Source of the DNA: Manihot esculenta
Taxonomy: Eukaryota; Streptophyta; Magnoliopsida; Malpighiales; Euphorbiaceae
Direction of reading: 5' to 3'
Assembly (NCBI RefSeq): GCF_001659605.2
Contig: NC_035169.2
Location: 17,980,263-18,044,262, forward strand
DNA length: 64,000 nt
Below are positions 20,851 to 31,796 of this stretch, piece by piece (positions within the stretch are counted from its first letter, which is position 1; every line of letters begins with the position of its first letter). A program made the translations under genes and the position numbers. The notes beneath the pieces are model-generated. The model had not been told where the DNA came from and ran no database searches. It saw only the letters and a list, made by a program, of their open reading frames with translations.

Positions 20851-23128
20851 TGTAATACCCGGCTAGAGTCCGGCACCGGAATTCCTGTCATCCGGTGGAA
20901 TCCGGGATGTCGAAATCCTCTAGAAGGGTAGGATTTATGTTTTTCTAAAGTAATGTAGTATGTTTTAATGTTTTAAAGTTAAATGAAACCAAGTTTTGAG
21001 TTGAAATGAACCAAGGCAGAAAAGCCAGGTTCGGCCGCCGAAGGTGAGGTTCGGCAGCCGAACATGCATGGCTTTCGGTTTCACGTTTGGCCGCCGAAGG
21101 TGGTCTGGCCAGCCACCTATAAAAGGCCCTCAGTCGGTTGAAAGGATAACTCTTGCCGTTTTCTTTCACTTTCTGAGGTGAGACCCTGTCCTTCTGAAGC
21201 TTTTCTTCATGTTTTCATTAAATCATGCAAAGATTTGATTGAGTTTTATGTTATTTTGAAGGTTTTGAGCTTTAAATGCAAACTTGTGAATTTTGGAGAG
21301 TTTGAAGGAGAGTTGCTTCAAAACTCCACATTAGGATCATTCATCTACTTGATTTCACGAGGTAAGTGAAGATCCTGAGCTTGTTTTCATGTTTTATGGA
21401 AGATTTATGGGGTTTATGGAGAGAGTTGCATGAATAGGTTAAAGGAGAGGTTTTGGTGATTTTTGTGTGAAGAACTTGTTTATGTGTTTTATGTGTTGTG
21501 TGTTTGGGGTTTTTAGGTAGTTTTGACCCCTTTGAGCATATACTTATGTGTATGCAAGCTGAGGAAGTGAGGTGTTGAGTTGGAGATAAGTTTGGTGCAT
21601 TTGGTGAGAGGTAGGGCAAGTTTCTGCCCTGCTAATGAACTCAGGTTCGGCCGCCGAAGGTACATTCGGCCGCCGAACCCCTGAAGAGGTGTGAGGAGGT
21701 GGCTTCGGCTGCCTAAGCTTACCCCCGAGCCTTTGGACTTTCGGCTCTGGAGGGGAGTTCGGCCGCCGAAGGTGCCGCCGAAGGTGCCGCCGAAGGTTAG
21801 GGACTTTCGTCTCTGGAGTGTCTTTTGGCCCCCGAAACTTGCCCCCGAAAGGGTTCGGCCGCCGAAAGTTGAGATTCGGCCGCCGAAGGTGCATGAGTTT
21901 CGTCTCTGGAGAGGACTTTCGGCCACCGAACCTGCCGCTGAAAGTGTCCTGTTCAGCTTTTCTTTTGCATGCTTTGCATGAGTTTTAAGGTGAGATTAAG
22001 GGGATTCTTGGGGAGTTTAATAGAGTTATTCTTAAGTTAGTTTGGTCCCTCATTTGAGTCTTTCTGTGCTTCACAGACCAGAGGAACCAGAGAGAGCAGC
22101 AGTGAGTACTGCTCCAGAGTTTTACTGAACCTGCAGAGTCAGTCCAGACAGCCAGAGGTGAGTGGAACTAAACTTATTACTCGTTTTAATTTGAGACATT
22201 AACTGCTTTTAGCATTTTTCATGCATCATGTTAATGCAATAGGTTGATTGCATTAGAATTCACAAAGATGTTGCATTGCATAACTATATTGTTGGTGTGG
22301 GTAAATGCTGAATGATCCAGTAGTTCCAGACAGGAAGTCCAGGACCCCATTCTACGGCCTGGCAGGTATAGGAAAGTCCAGGACCCCATTCTACGGCCTG
22401 GCAGGTATAGTAAGACCAGGTTTTCGGTTTATGCCTGACAAATGGTAAGTACAGGTGTTATATACACATATACATATACAGGACAGGAAGACCAGGACCC
22501 CAGTCTACGGCCTGGCACGGTTTACTGGGACTATGTGGTGACGGGTTTACTTTTGATGTGGATTGTCTGTGATATGACGCATTTCATAAGATCATATTTT
22601 AATGACTTATTTTATTGTTCTACTCACTGGGCTATAGAGCTCATCCCACTCCCTTAACCCCAGTTTTGCAGGTTCAGTGTACAGTGTACAGGGGAAGTCC
22701 AGAAGAGTACAGAAAGAGAGAAGAGCTTTGTAATAGCTTAGAGTGGACATGTAATAGTAAAGAGATGTACAAGTTGTGTTTTCAGTTAGACTTGTGCTTG
22801 CCCTAGTGGTTTGTGTTGTAAATCTTTTGTCATGTACATGATCTGTATATATGTATATGTTTTACAGAGTATGTGAAAAACCAGGCTTAACAGGTATGAA
22901 ATAACCCATCTAGAGCAAGCTCTAGTCAGGGGTACAGAGTACAGAGATAGTGCATGCACAGGTTAAGCCTTGGTACAAAGAAAATAGTTTTTATTTTCAC
23001 AGAAAATATATGATCATGTATGAGATTTACAGGTACACAGGGAGTATAGCAGGCTTGCTACGGGTTCTGGCGGCCTTAAGCCGACCTGAATCCTAGCGCC
23101 GGTGACGGTCCGTTTTGGGGTCGTTACA
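20851..23128 (+). mobile_element. Solo LTR 3 (Tekay-type), 2278 bp
   Basis: It begins TGTAATACCCGG, ends CGTTACA, and is flanked by a perfect 5-bp duplication ATCTT (20846-20850 and 23129-23133). Contents: TATA box 21118-21126, GCC-box-like palindromes near 21028-21110 and 21643-21945, donor-like sites near 21176, 21360 and 22157, minisatellite copies with GGAAGTCCAGGACCCCA near 22331-22410 and 22481-22520, and the conserved 3' block at 23051-23100. Confidence 0.94.
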
Positions 23129-25146
23129 ATCTTGCTTCGAACCATGTCCTTGTTGGAAGTGTTTGCCTAAGAGGGAACTTAGCACAGAGGGTAAGAGAGT
23201 AGAAGTGAAAATGAGAGTAAGTGAAAAAATTAAATAGAATAAACAAATAAAAGCTATAGGGGTGAGAGGTTTGCCCGAGATAATTAAGAATAGTCTCACA
23301 GCCTTCAGGTTTTGCAATTTGACCTGTGGTTTGAGCAAATAACTAGACAAATCTTCCCCACTGGGTTGCCTCCCAATAAGTGCCTTGGTTGAAAGTTGTG
23401 GGCTGAACATTCCTGATTTTATCAAACCGATGGAAGGGGGCAACCCAGGAAGATGTCTTCAACAACTTGAACTGAAAATCCTTTATAATATGGTTTCAAG
23501 CGATGTCCGTTGACTTTAAAAATCTCCCCCGCATCTAACTTCGAATTTCCACAGTTCCATGGGGAAAAATATTTCAACAATGAAAGTTCTTATCCAACGG
23601 GATCTCAGATTTTCTGGAAACAGTTTTAAGCATGAATGGAAAAGTAAAACCTTGTTGCCAAAATTGAACTGCTTCTTGGAAATAAAGTTGTCATGTAAAG
23701 CTTTAGTCTTGGCCTTGTAATTCTAGGAAGTATTATATGCATCACGCCTTAACTCTTCCAATTCTTGAAGTTGCAACCTCCTATATGAACCTGTCTCATC
23801 AATGCTAAGATTGTTGCTTTTAACAGCTCAATAGGCTTTGTGTTCTAGCTCAACAGGTAGGTGACATGCTTTTCTATAAACTAACCAGTATGGGGACATC
23901 TCTATAGGTGTCTTGTATGCAGTCTAGTACGCCCATAAAGCACCATCAAGGCACATACTCTAGTCTTTTCTATGTGGGCTTATTGTTTTCTCCAGAATAG
24001 CTTTGATTTCTTTGTTGAAAACTTTAGCTTGTCCGTCCATTTGTGGGTGGTATGCAATGGATGTCCTGTGAATTATATGATACTTCTTGAAAAGAGTGTC
24101 CATCACCTTGCTGCAGAAGTGTGTTCCTCAATCACGAATAATTGCTTTAGGTATGCCACACTTAGAAAAAATGTAAGTCTTGATAAACTCCACCACTACC
24201 TTGGTATCATTAGTTCTGGTTGCTTTGGTTTCTATCCATTTGGACACATAATCTACGGCAAATATTATGTATGTGTATCCGAAGAATGGTGGGAATGGTC
24301 CCATGAAGTCAATCTCCCATACGTCAAAAATTTCATAGACCGGAATGGGTGTTTATGTCATTTGGTTTCTGCTGCTCAAATTTTCAAATTGTTGGCACCT
24401 AGTACATGACCTGCAAAAAAAAATAAGCATCACAGAATATGTTAGGCCAAAATAAACCGCACTTAAGGATTTTTTTGAGCTTTCTTGCAAGGGCCAAAGT
24501 GTCCTCCATAAGCGTGTGAATGATTGAAAGCTAAAACCGAAGTCGTCTCTTATTCTAGAATGCATCTCCTAATCACATGGTCAGAGTAATGCTTCCATAG
24601 GTATGACTCATCCCATACATAAATACTTGGAATCGTTCTTCACTTTATTTTTCTTGTGTCTGGAAATTTCTGTGGGAAAATCGTTGGTGGCCAGGTAGTT
24701 GACTATATCGGCATACTAGAGGGTAGATGGCTGGACAACAAGCAGTTGCTTATCGGGAAATTCATCATTGATTGGGCATGACTTCGGTCCTGTGGGGAAG
24801 CGACTTAGGCGGTCAGCCACTAGATTTTCTCTCCCTTTCTTATCTCGAATTTTCAGATTAAATTCTTGTAAGAGTAGTATCTAATGGATGAGCCTTGGTT
24901 CTGCCTCTTTCTTTTTTATCAAGTATCGTAACGTTGCATGGTTAAAATAGACAATTACTTTTGTGCCTAGAAGGTAAGAACAAAACTTTTCTTGAGCAAA
25001 TACTACAGCTAAGAGTTCTTTTCAGTTGTGGAATAATTGCACTATGCATTGTCGAGGGTACGGGAGGCATAGTGTATAAAATGAGGAACATTGCCAACCT
25101 GTTACCCTAATACTGCCCCTACAACATAGTTGCTGGCGTCACACAT
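23129..25146 (-). pseudogene. Fragment of old Athila-type element D: RNase H, integrase and pol C-terminus
   Basis: Reading the minus strand from 25146 downward: RNase H beginning CDASNYVVGAVLG, YASRTLD, ENLVADRLSRF (near 24830), the integrase zinc region with CRSCTRCQ (near 24410), the integrase core FMGPFPP and YVSKWIE (near 24290-24220), and VNGHRLKPYY near 23500. All parallel element C in order. Many stops and frameshifts make it non-functional. It is interrupted at 25147 by element B, exactly within the RNase H start. Confidence 0.88.
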
Positions 25147-27447
25147 TGTAACGACCCGGAAACCGGTACCCCTCTGTAACGGCCCGAACCATCACTGGCA
25201 CTAGGATCCAGATCGGCTTAAGGCCGCCGGGACCCGTAGTAAGCCGACTATACTCTCTGTGTACCTGATAAATCCCATACATGATATAAAACGACTTAAC
25301 AATCCTGTAAAACTCTGTAGGCTTAACTACTGCTACTCAGATATGTCAATCTGAAAGGGCTCTCAGGGCCTATACCAGGGACTACCATCTCTGTGGTTCA
25401 AGGGATTGAAACCCTTTTCATCTGTAACACATCCCATTGGTATCTCATCAAAGCCATACGTTAAGCCCAACTCACACATTTCTCATCAAGAAACGTAAAA
25501 CAGGATGCATGTACAAAGGGATTAATCATACATCACACTACAGCAATGACACTAGGGAAAGCACTTAGTCTATCCAGTATATGACTGTACATATCAATAT
25601 ATTACAACTAGTCTTATAATTACATCATGTCCACTATTCTATTACAAACATACATTCATGCATATCCTTCCTCTTTACTCTTGCTGACTCTGTCTTCCCA
25701 TAGCTATCTCAGAACCTGCAAAACTGGGGTTAAGGGAGTGGGATGAGCTACTACAGCCCAGTGAGGAGGAACAATAAAACAATTCATTCATTATATGCTT
25801 TCATGGAATGCATCACATCACAAACATATCATCAAAAGGATGAACTTGTCACCAATAGCCCGCTACATACATAATAGTATGTCCGACTGTGCCAGGGGCG
25901 ATTAGGCCACACCTGGACTTCTCTTAACTGACTCATTTCATAACATGTCCCACTGTGCCAGGGGCGATTAGGCCATCACCTGGACTTCTCTTTTCTCTGA
26001 TCTGACAGCCCGGCTGTCTACCTTATAGTACCAGGAGCGACCTGGACTATCCAGGAGCGACCTGGTATGGCTATCTCATGCCATATCTCATATGCTCTCA
26101 TGGTGTCTCAACTGATATCAAGGGCTATGGATCATTCAACATTCATCCACACAAATATCATCTTATGCAATGCAGCATATTCGTGGATTCTAATGCAGCA
26201 CAACCTAATACATAACATGGCAGTTTATGATGCATGGATCATGCTAGAATCGTGTCATTTCTCAAAATAAAATATTCAGTTTAGTTCCACTCACCTGTAG
26301 CCTCTGCTTGGCTAACTCTGGGCTAACTAGCTGGACCAATTCTAACTCTGAAGCAGCTACTACTGCTAAATACCTCGTTTCCTCGGGTCCAACCCTACAA
26401 TGAAGGACTCAAATGAGGTACCAAACATACTCTATATCACTGATAAACATCTCCCCAAAACCCCTCTAAAATACCTCAAAACAAGCATGCAAAACAAGCA
26501 AAGGAAAGCTGGACAGGGCACCTTCGGCAGCACCTTCGGCGGCCGAATGTCTCCTCCAGAGACGAAAGTCAGGCATGTTCGGCGGCCTAACTTGGACTTT
26601 CGGCGGCCGAACCTGAGTTCATCCAGAACTCAGTTTCGTGCACAAGGACGCCTGCCAGTCCCTTCATCACCTGCTCAGCCCTCAATACATGCATTTAACC
26701 CCTCTAAAACATGCATAAACACTTGAACAAACATAAAGGAGCTTAAAACAACTTAAACTCCAACAAAACAACTAACACAACATATAATCATGCTTTCACC
26801 ATTAAAACATCAAAACTAACCTAAGCATGCAACTCATGCATACACTTCCATAACCTCTTTAAAAAGCTGTTAAAACTCATTAAAACAAACTTAAAGACGT
26901 CCCTTACCTCCTGAAATCAGAAGAGGAACAAGCAAACGCAGCAACTCCTCCTCCAAAGCTTCAAACCCTCACAACTCTTCTTTTCTCTCAAAAACATTCA
27001 ACTCACTCAAATCACGACCAACCTTCTGCCTAAGCTGATAAAAGCTTGCAGATGAGTCATGGGAGACGTGGCCTAACCTCTGGTCATGATCTGGAGGTGA
27101 ACACCTGGCCAAACCACGGACTGAGGAGCATGCACAACTAACCGACCACCTCAGCTTCGGCTGCCGAAACTGCATGCAAAACCATGCAACTTTCGGGGGC
27201 CGAACATCACCTTCGGGGGCCGAACATTGGGCACTTTCGGCGGCCGAACTTAACCTTCGGGGGCCGAACATGACAGAAACTCCTTTGGCCAATTCTCCAC
27301 AAAACTTAATTCGTTTTCACTCTAAACCTTTAAAATACTTGAAAATATTTTAGAAAACCTTTCTCTTACCCTTCTAGAAACCTCTGACATCCTCGAATTC
27401 CACCGGACGGTAGAAATTCCGATGTCTTGAATCTGTCGGGTATTACA
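25147..27447 (-). repeat. 3' LTR of element B
   Basis: In element sense it runs from 27447 to 25147, begins TGTAATACCCGAC and ends CGTTACA. It shares with solo LTR 2 the doubled GTTACA end. It contains palindromes near 26520-26610 and 27154-27270, donor-like sites near 26910 and 26295, an acceptor-like tract near 25715-25740, and a minisatellite (25881-26065). No TATAAA is obvious at the usual place. Confidence 0.94.
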
Positions 27448-27485
27448 TTCTTCCTCCCTTTAAGAACATTCGTCCTCGAATGTTC
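27448..27485 (-). promoter_or_regulatory. Hairpin plus polypurine tract of element B
   Basis: In element sense, arms GAACATTCG and CGAATGTTC pair around loop AGGA (27485-27464), followed by the purine tract AAAGGGAGGAAGAA and then the LTR. Spacing from hairpin to LTR is 16 bp, the same as in element A. Confidence 0.85.
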
Positions 27486-30129
27486 ACACAACAAACACAT
27501 ATGCAAATAAGCAATTAAGGAAAGTCTAACACTTTCCTCTGCAAAGAGACACAGAGATTACTGACGGAAACCCTCTCGGGTTCTCTATACTTCCTAACTC
27601 TGTTGACCTTTAACTGCTTAATCTGTGTCTATACTCTACACTGATTGCGTCTCACTGTGTCCAGTACCCAACTGACTTGGTTCTTTCATCTGATTACTGA
27701 CTTTTCTCTTTCTTTGACTTTTCTCACCTGTAGTCACACTAGTCTGGTTACACTAACCGTTACTTCGCTTTACTCAACCCAGTCAGAGGAGCCATACCTC
27801 TAAGGAAAAACTAGATGCCTTGCCTATAGCGTCAATGCTCCTGACTTTAAAACAAAAACGTCTTATGACACCTCATAATCATACGGACATGCCCCGAAAC
27901 TGAACTTATGCACTTGGCCTCTATGCCATGTTCTCTTAGAATCTACACCATTTAGTAGATCATGGGCATGCTTCTCTGTTTTTCTGAACTATTCTACATT
28001 TTTTTTTGCTGCGCACTCTGCTCCTTGCCCACCTTTCTTTTTCTTTCCTATACTGGTTTTTGTTTTCTTTAACTCTCTTTCTAACTCTCAATATTTAGTT
28101 CTCACCTCTAAGATCTATCGTGGAGGATACACAGTTCCTCCTCGTTGTCTCCACAGAGCATCAATCCTGTGTGGGAACACCTGTCCTTGGTAGTGATTTT
28201 GTTCAACTGCTTACAGTCGTTACAAAATCTCAAGGTTTCATCCTTCGTTTCTCACACTGACACTGGAACATTCCAGATTGAGGTACTAAGTCGAATGTAA
28301 CCTTTCTCTACCAAGCTTTCCTATCATACTCTGATCATGCTCTCTCTCTCTCTGTAGGTGCCATCCTGTAGGGTAGAAGGAAAGAAATGGTTCCGCGTCC
28401 AGACACCACTTCTATTCCATACTCTGACTCCCTGACAGATGGTAAACCTGACAGCTCATCTGGGAAACCATCTAGAACTTACTAACTACGGGTATTGAGG
28501 CTAATTCCCCGATCTGACTACTAAACTCACTCACACGAGCTAGAACCCTCTGATAACCTTTCCTGTGTACCTATGAGCCTGCTGGGCTGACCTCAAACCT
28601 CTAGGCACCTATACTCTGTCCCTTCTAAGGACTCTCTATGATCCATCCTAGCCTCTGAACTCTGAACTCTCCTACCTTGTCTCTGTAGACACAGGTAGTA
28701 CAATGAGTAAGTAGCTAATCCGCCCTAGAATGACATCAAATAGTCAACTCTAGAACCATAAGGTCAGCTGGATAGCTTCTACTCATTACAACTCTAAACT
28801 GATCTGATTAACTGACTCTGCTTCAGATGGATCATACCCGGGTCCATTAACCCAGAGAAAACACTCTAAGCCTAGAAGTCATCAAACCCACTCTAGTAAC
28901 AGCTCACTAAGCCACAAGGAAGTAAACACATGCGGGTTCAAAACAAACAGCATACACATCCGAACATCCACAAGTGAACATACTTGATGTCACTGTGTTC
29001 AATGTGATAGCTTCCGACTGAGTCAGGGTGAAGATCCGAGCTAAAGCTAACGGAACTTCCCTCGGGAATTTACTAATGGAAAAGCTCACCCTTTCCTCTG
29101 CCTCAATTACCACCTAATCCCAGACTAAACTGAAATCTCCTCCTGAACTGACTCTTAATCTTACTCTTTTCTTTCTCTGTTCTATTCTCGTTCTCTGTTC
29201 TATTCTCGTTTACTTATTCTTCTCTTTTCCTTAATCTGCTCACTTTCACTTACCCTTTTATTTTTTTTTCTTACTCTTCTATTGCTTACTCTATTCTCTG
29301 CCTTATGTCTTTTCCTTGAGGGCTGCATTCGGAGATGAGAGATCACTCTCCCTATACCTGGATAAAATCTAAGGCCATAGCATCTCATAGCAACACCCTC
29401 GAGCATCTTTCCTAGCTCACTAACCACTAGCTACTATTCATCTGGCTTTTACCATCTCACTTATTCTATTGGTGCCATCCTACTACTGGTGCCATCCTGC
29501 AGTAAAGACTAGGGTCTAGACACCATTCCTATCTCTCTCACTCTACTGGTGTCATCCGGCAGAGAAGACGAAGAATGGTTCTGGGTTTAGACGTCAGTCC
29601 TATATCCCATTCTAGTCTCTTAGCAGGTGGTAAACCTGACGGCTTGTCTGGGTCAAAATCCAAAACTTTTCTTTGACTGCGGGCATTCAACCTGGTTCCC
29701 CTCCTAATCTGACGAATTGCTATACTCTGACATAAGCACGAAACCTCTCCTGAACAGTTTCAGAGTCTATAGGGCTGATATCAAATTCCAGGCTTCTCTA
29801 TACTGTCCCCTCAACAAACTACCTGTGATCCATCCTGATCTCTAAGCCTGACTACTCTGCCTATCAATAGCAGTACTATGAGTAGCTAGCCCATCCACCC
29901 CTAGAATGACGTCAAACAGTCATTCTAGAACCACTAGGTCAGCTGGAAGGCACCTACTCAAAACTCACACTAAACGCTACTGACAGATTAACTCTGCCAC
30001 TGATGGATCACATTGGGTCTAGTGACTCAAAGAGGACATTTGAATCCCAGAAGCTAACAAACCCCTACTCTCTGTGACTCTCAAAGCCCTAAGGAAAGCG
30101 AAACATCAGAGTCTCTAATAACAGACACA
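27486..30129 (-). pseudogene. Decayed, internally duplicated protease/RT remnant of element B
   Basis: No open frame of useful length remains. Recognisable pieces on the minus strand: an RT scrap reading RFCNDCKQLNKITTK (about 28255-28190) that corresponds to the RT fingers region of A; a second gag-protease junction (29113-28907) with ARIFTLTQSEA and GCSDVYA; and two diverged direct copies of a protease-region segment (about 28380-28930 and 29560-30090). The RT catalytic centre, RNase H, integrase and chromodomain are not recognisable. This is why B cannot be autonomous. Confidence 0.8.
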
Positions 30130-31524
30130 TCAAAATATATGGAAGTGAAAAGTACCTGTCACCGCCATGTCTGATGTGTAGGCCTCTTGCTGTGTCAAAG
30201 CCAAGATCCGTGCTGGTACTGATGGACCTTCATCTGGGGAACTTGTGGAAGAAGGAGTGATCTCGCTCCCTCTGCCTCTGCCCAAAGTCATAGCTAGAGC
30301 TCCTAGTTGAGTCACTCTATCTGAGGCTGTCTGCTGGGACTGTGTTATCAAAGTCGCGGTGGAACACTCACGTGCTATGTGCCCCTCCTGTCCGCACCTA
30401 AAACATGCTGTTGTCCCTACTAAACAGACTCCCTTGTGCGGCCTACCGCACCTCGGACATTTGGAGTTTTTCAAACCAGAGCTCGATCCCTCACCTATTC
30501 CCAGACCAGACTTGATCTGCTTCCAGAACTTGTTCTTCTTTGATCGTCTGAGGCCTCTTCCCCCCTTCTTCCTTTCTATCCCAGCCTCGTGCAGAGGGGA
30601 GAGATTCACATCACTTGTCCCTGCACGTTTGGCACTAGCTTCTCTCTTCTGTGCCATATCTACTATATCATGGAACCTCTTCCTTGTGCTATCTGGAAAA
30701 GCCCCTTCAGCAAACTCTGTTGCAAACTGCTCCCAGGATAAGCTTTCTACCCTCGGGTTCACATACTGGTTGAACCATGCCCTTGCCTTTTCACATTTCA
30801 ATGTGACCCCTGCCATCTGAATGGCGCTACGCTCACTGGCTCCCAACTCCTCAGTTATCATCTTGACCCTGCTGAGATACTCAAAAGGGTCATCACCAGT
30901 CTCAAACTTGGGAACATCTAACCGCAAATAGTCTGTCATCTGTACCCTACTTCCTCCAGGTGAACTAGGCTTAGGTATTTGGACAACTGGGGCTACTGGT
31001 TCTACTGGTGGTGGAGGATGTGTAACATTTTCTGGATTACGGTTGCCTGAACCTGGATAACCAAAGAAAGGTGGAAACATAGCATACTGTGGATGTAACG
31101 GTGGATATGGCAGGTAAAAAGAAGGATAAGGCATCAAGGTAGGATATGGATGATAACTAGGAAACTCCGATGTACCTCTCATCGGGTACTCTGCCCCCCA
31201 CTGGTAGGGTGGATACTGAGGTGGAACAAATCTCGAGGCCTGAGTGCCTCCTTGAGACTCACCCATATCTCCTCCTAACCTGCTCCTGCCAAAGCTACCA
31301 TCTCTGCTCTGCACATCCTCCTCTAGGACTCTCCTAAACCCTGACATACCACTCTGCACAACTCCCCTTCTACTCTCATCACTAGACCTTCTAGGGTCCC
31401 TTGATGTACCTTCTCTGCTTAAACTATCTGCTGTTGCCTTTTGCAGAACTGGGAGATGAGCATCCATGTCCTCATCCTCCGACGGAGCTCCAGTCAATCT
31501 CGCAGATTGACGAGTTCCTCTCAT
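30130..31524 (-). CDS. gag: Gag protein of element B (464 aa), intact frame with internal deletion
   Basis: Start chosen at the ATG 31524-31522 (MRGTRQSARLTG), matching the conserved start in A; the frame is open further upstream. The protein has the same proline/tyrosine-rich N-terminus, a gag core with EQFATEFAEGAFPDS, then a jump straight to FHDIVDMAQKREAS: about 60 residues present in A are missing here. A CX2CX4HX4C zinc knuckle ([14 protein letters not shown], near 30410-30370) and the upstream Cys cluster [12 protein letters not shown] remain. The frame ends shortly after ILALTQQEA, where A continues into the protease. It may still bind RNA; capsid assembly with the deletion is uncertain. 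Confidence 0.88.
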   Translation of the reverse strand: MRGTRQSARLTGAPSEDEDMDAHLPVLQKATADSLSREGTSRDPRRSSDESRRGVVQSGMSGFRRVLEEDVQSRDGSFGRSRLGGDMGESQGGTQASRFVPPQYPPYQWGAEYPMRGTSEFPSYHPYPTLMPYPSFYLPYPPLHPQYAMFPPFFGYPGSGNRNPENVTHPPPPVEPVAPVVQIPKPSSPGGSRVQMTDYLRLDVPKFETGDDPFEYLSRVKMITEELGASERSAIQMAGVTLKCEKARAWFNQYVNPRVESLSWEQFATEFAEGAFPDSTRKRFHDIVDMAQKREASAKRAGTSDVNLSPLHEAGIERKKGGRGLRRSKKNKFWKQIKSGLGIGEGSSSGLKNSKCPRCGRPHKGVCLVGTTACFRCGQEGHIARECSTATLITQSQQTASDRVTQLGALAMTLGRGRGSEITPSSTSSPDEGPSVPARILALTQQEAYTSDMAVTGTFHFHIF

Positions 31525-31781
31525 CCTGCCTCTGAAAATCACAACATCACACACAATATCATCAAATGATCCATGTGAAAACACATGAATCCTTAACACA
31601 TATCAAACATATCAATAATGCACATGCAACTCATCATGGCATTTCACATCATCATGCAAGACAGGACTCCACATCCTATCCTAGTGGACATGATTGTACC
31701 TATTGTGCTTTCCTTCCTATACAAGACAACACCTCTTTCCGGTGTGGACTATCCCAACACACCGTACTCTTGAGGCCCTAT

Positions 31782-31793
31782 GCTCTGATACCA
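31782..31793 (-). other. Primer binding site of element B (initiator tRNA-Met type)
   Basis: The complement reads TGGTATCAGAGC, three bases inside the 5' LTR boundary at 31797, as in element A. Confidence 0.92.
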
Positions 31794-31796
31794 ATC

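Noticed and set aside
26067..26270. 67-codon plus frame present in both LTRs of B (also 32717-32920)
   Set aside because: Antisense within an LTR; its duplication reflects the two LTR copies, not gene conservation.
27448..30129. Possibility that the B interior encodes a new gene on the plus strand
   Set aside because: No long plus frame exists, and minus-strand scraps align in order to gag, protease and RT of A, so it is decayed pol.
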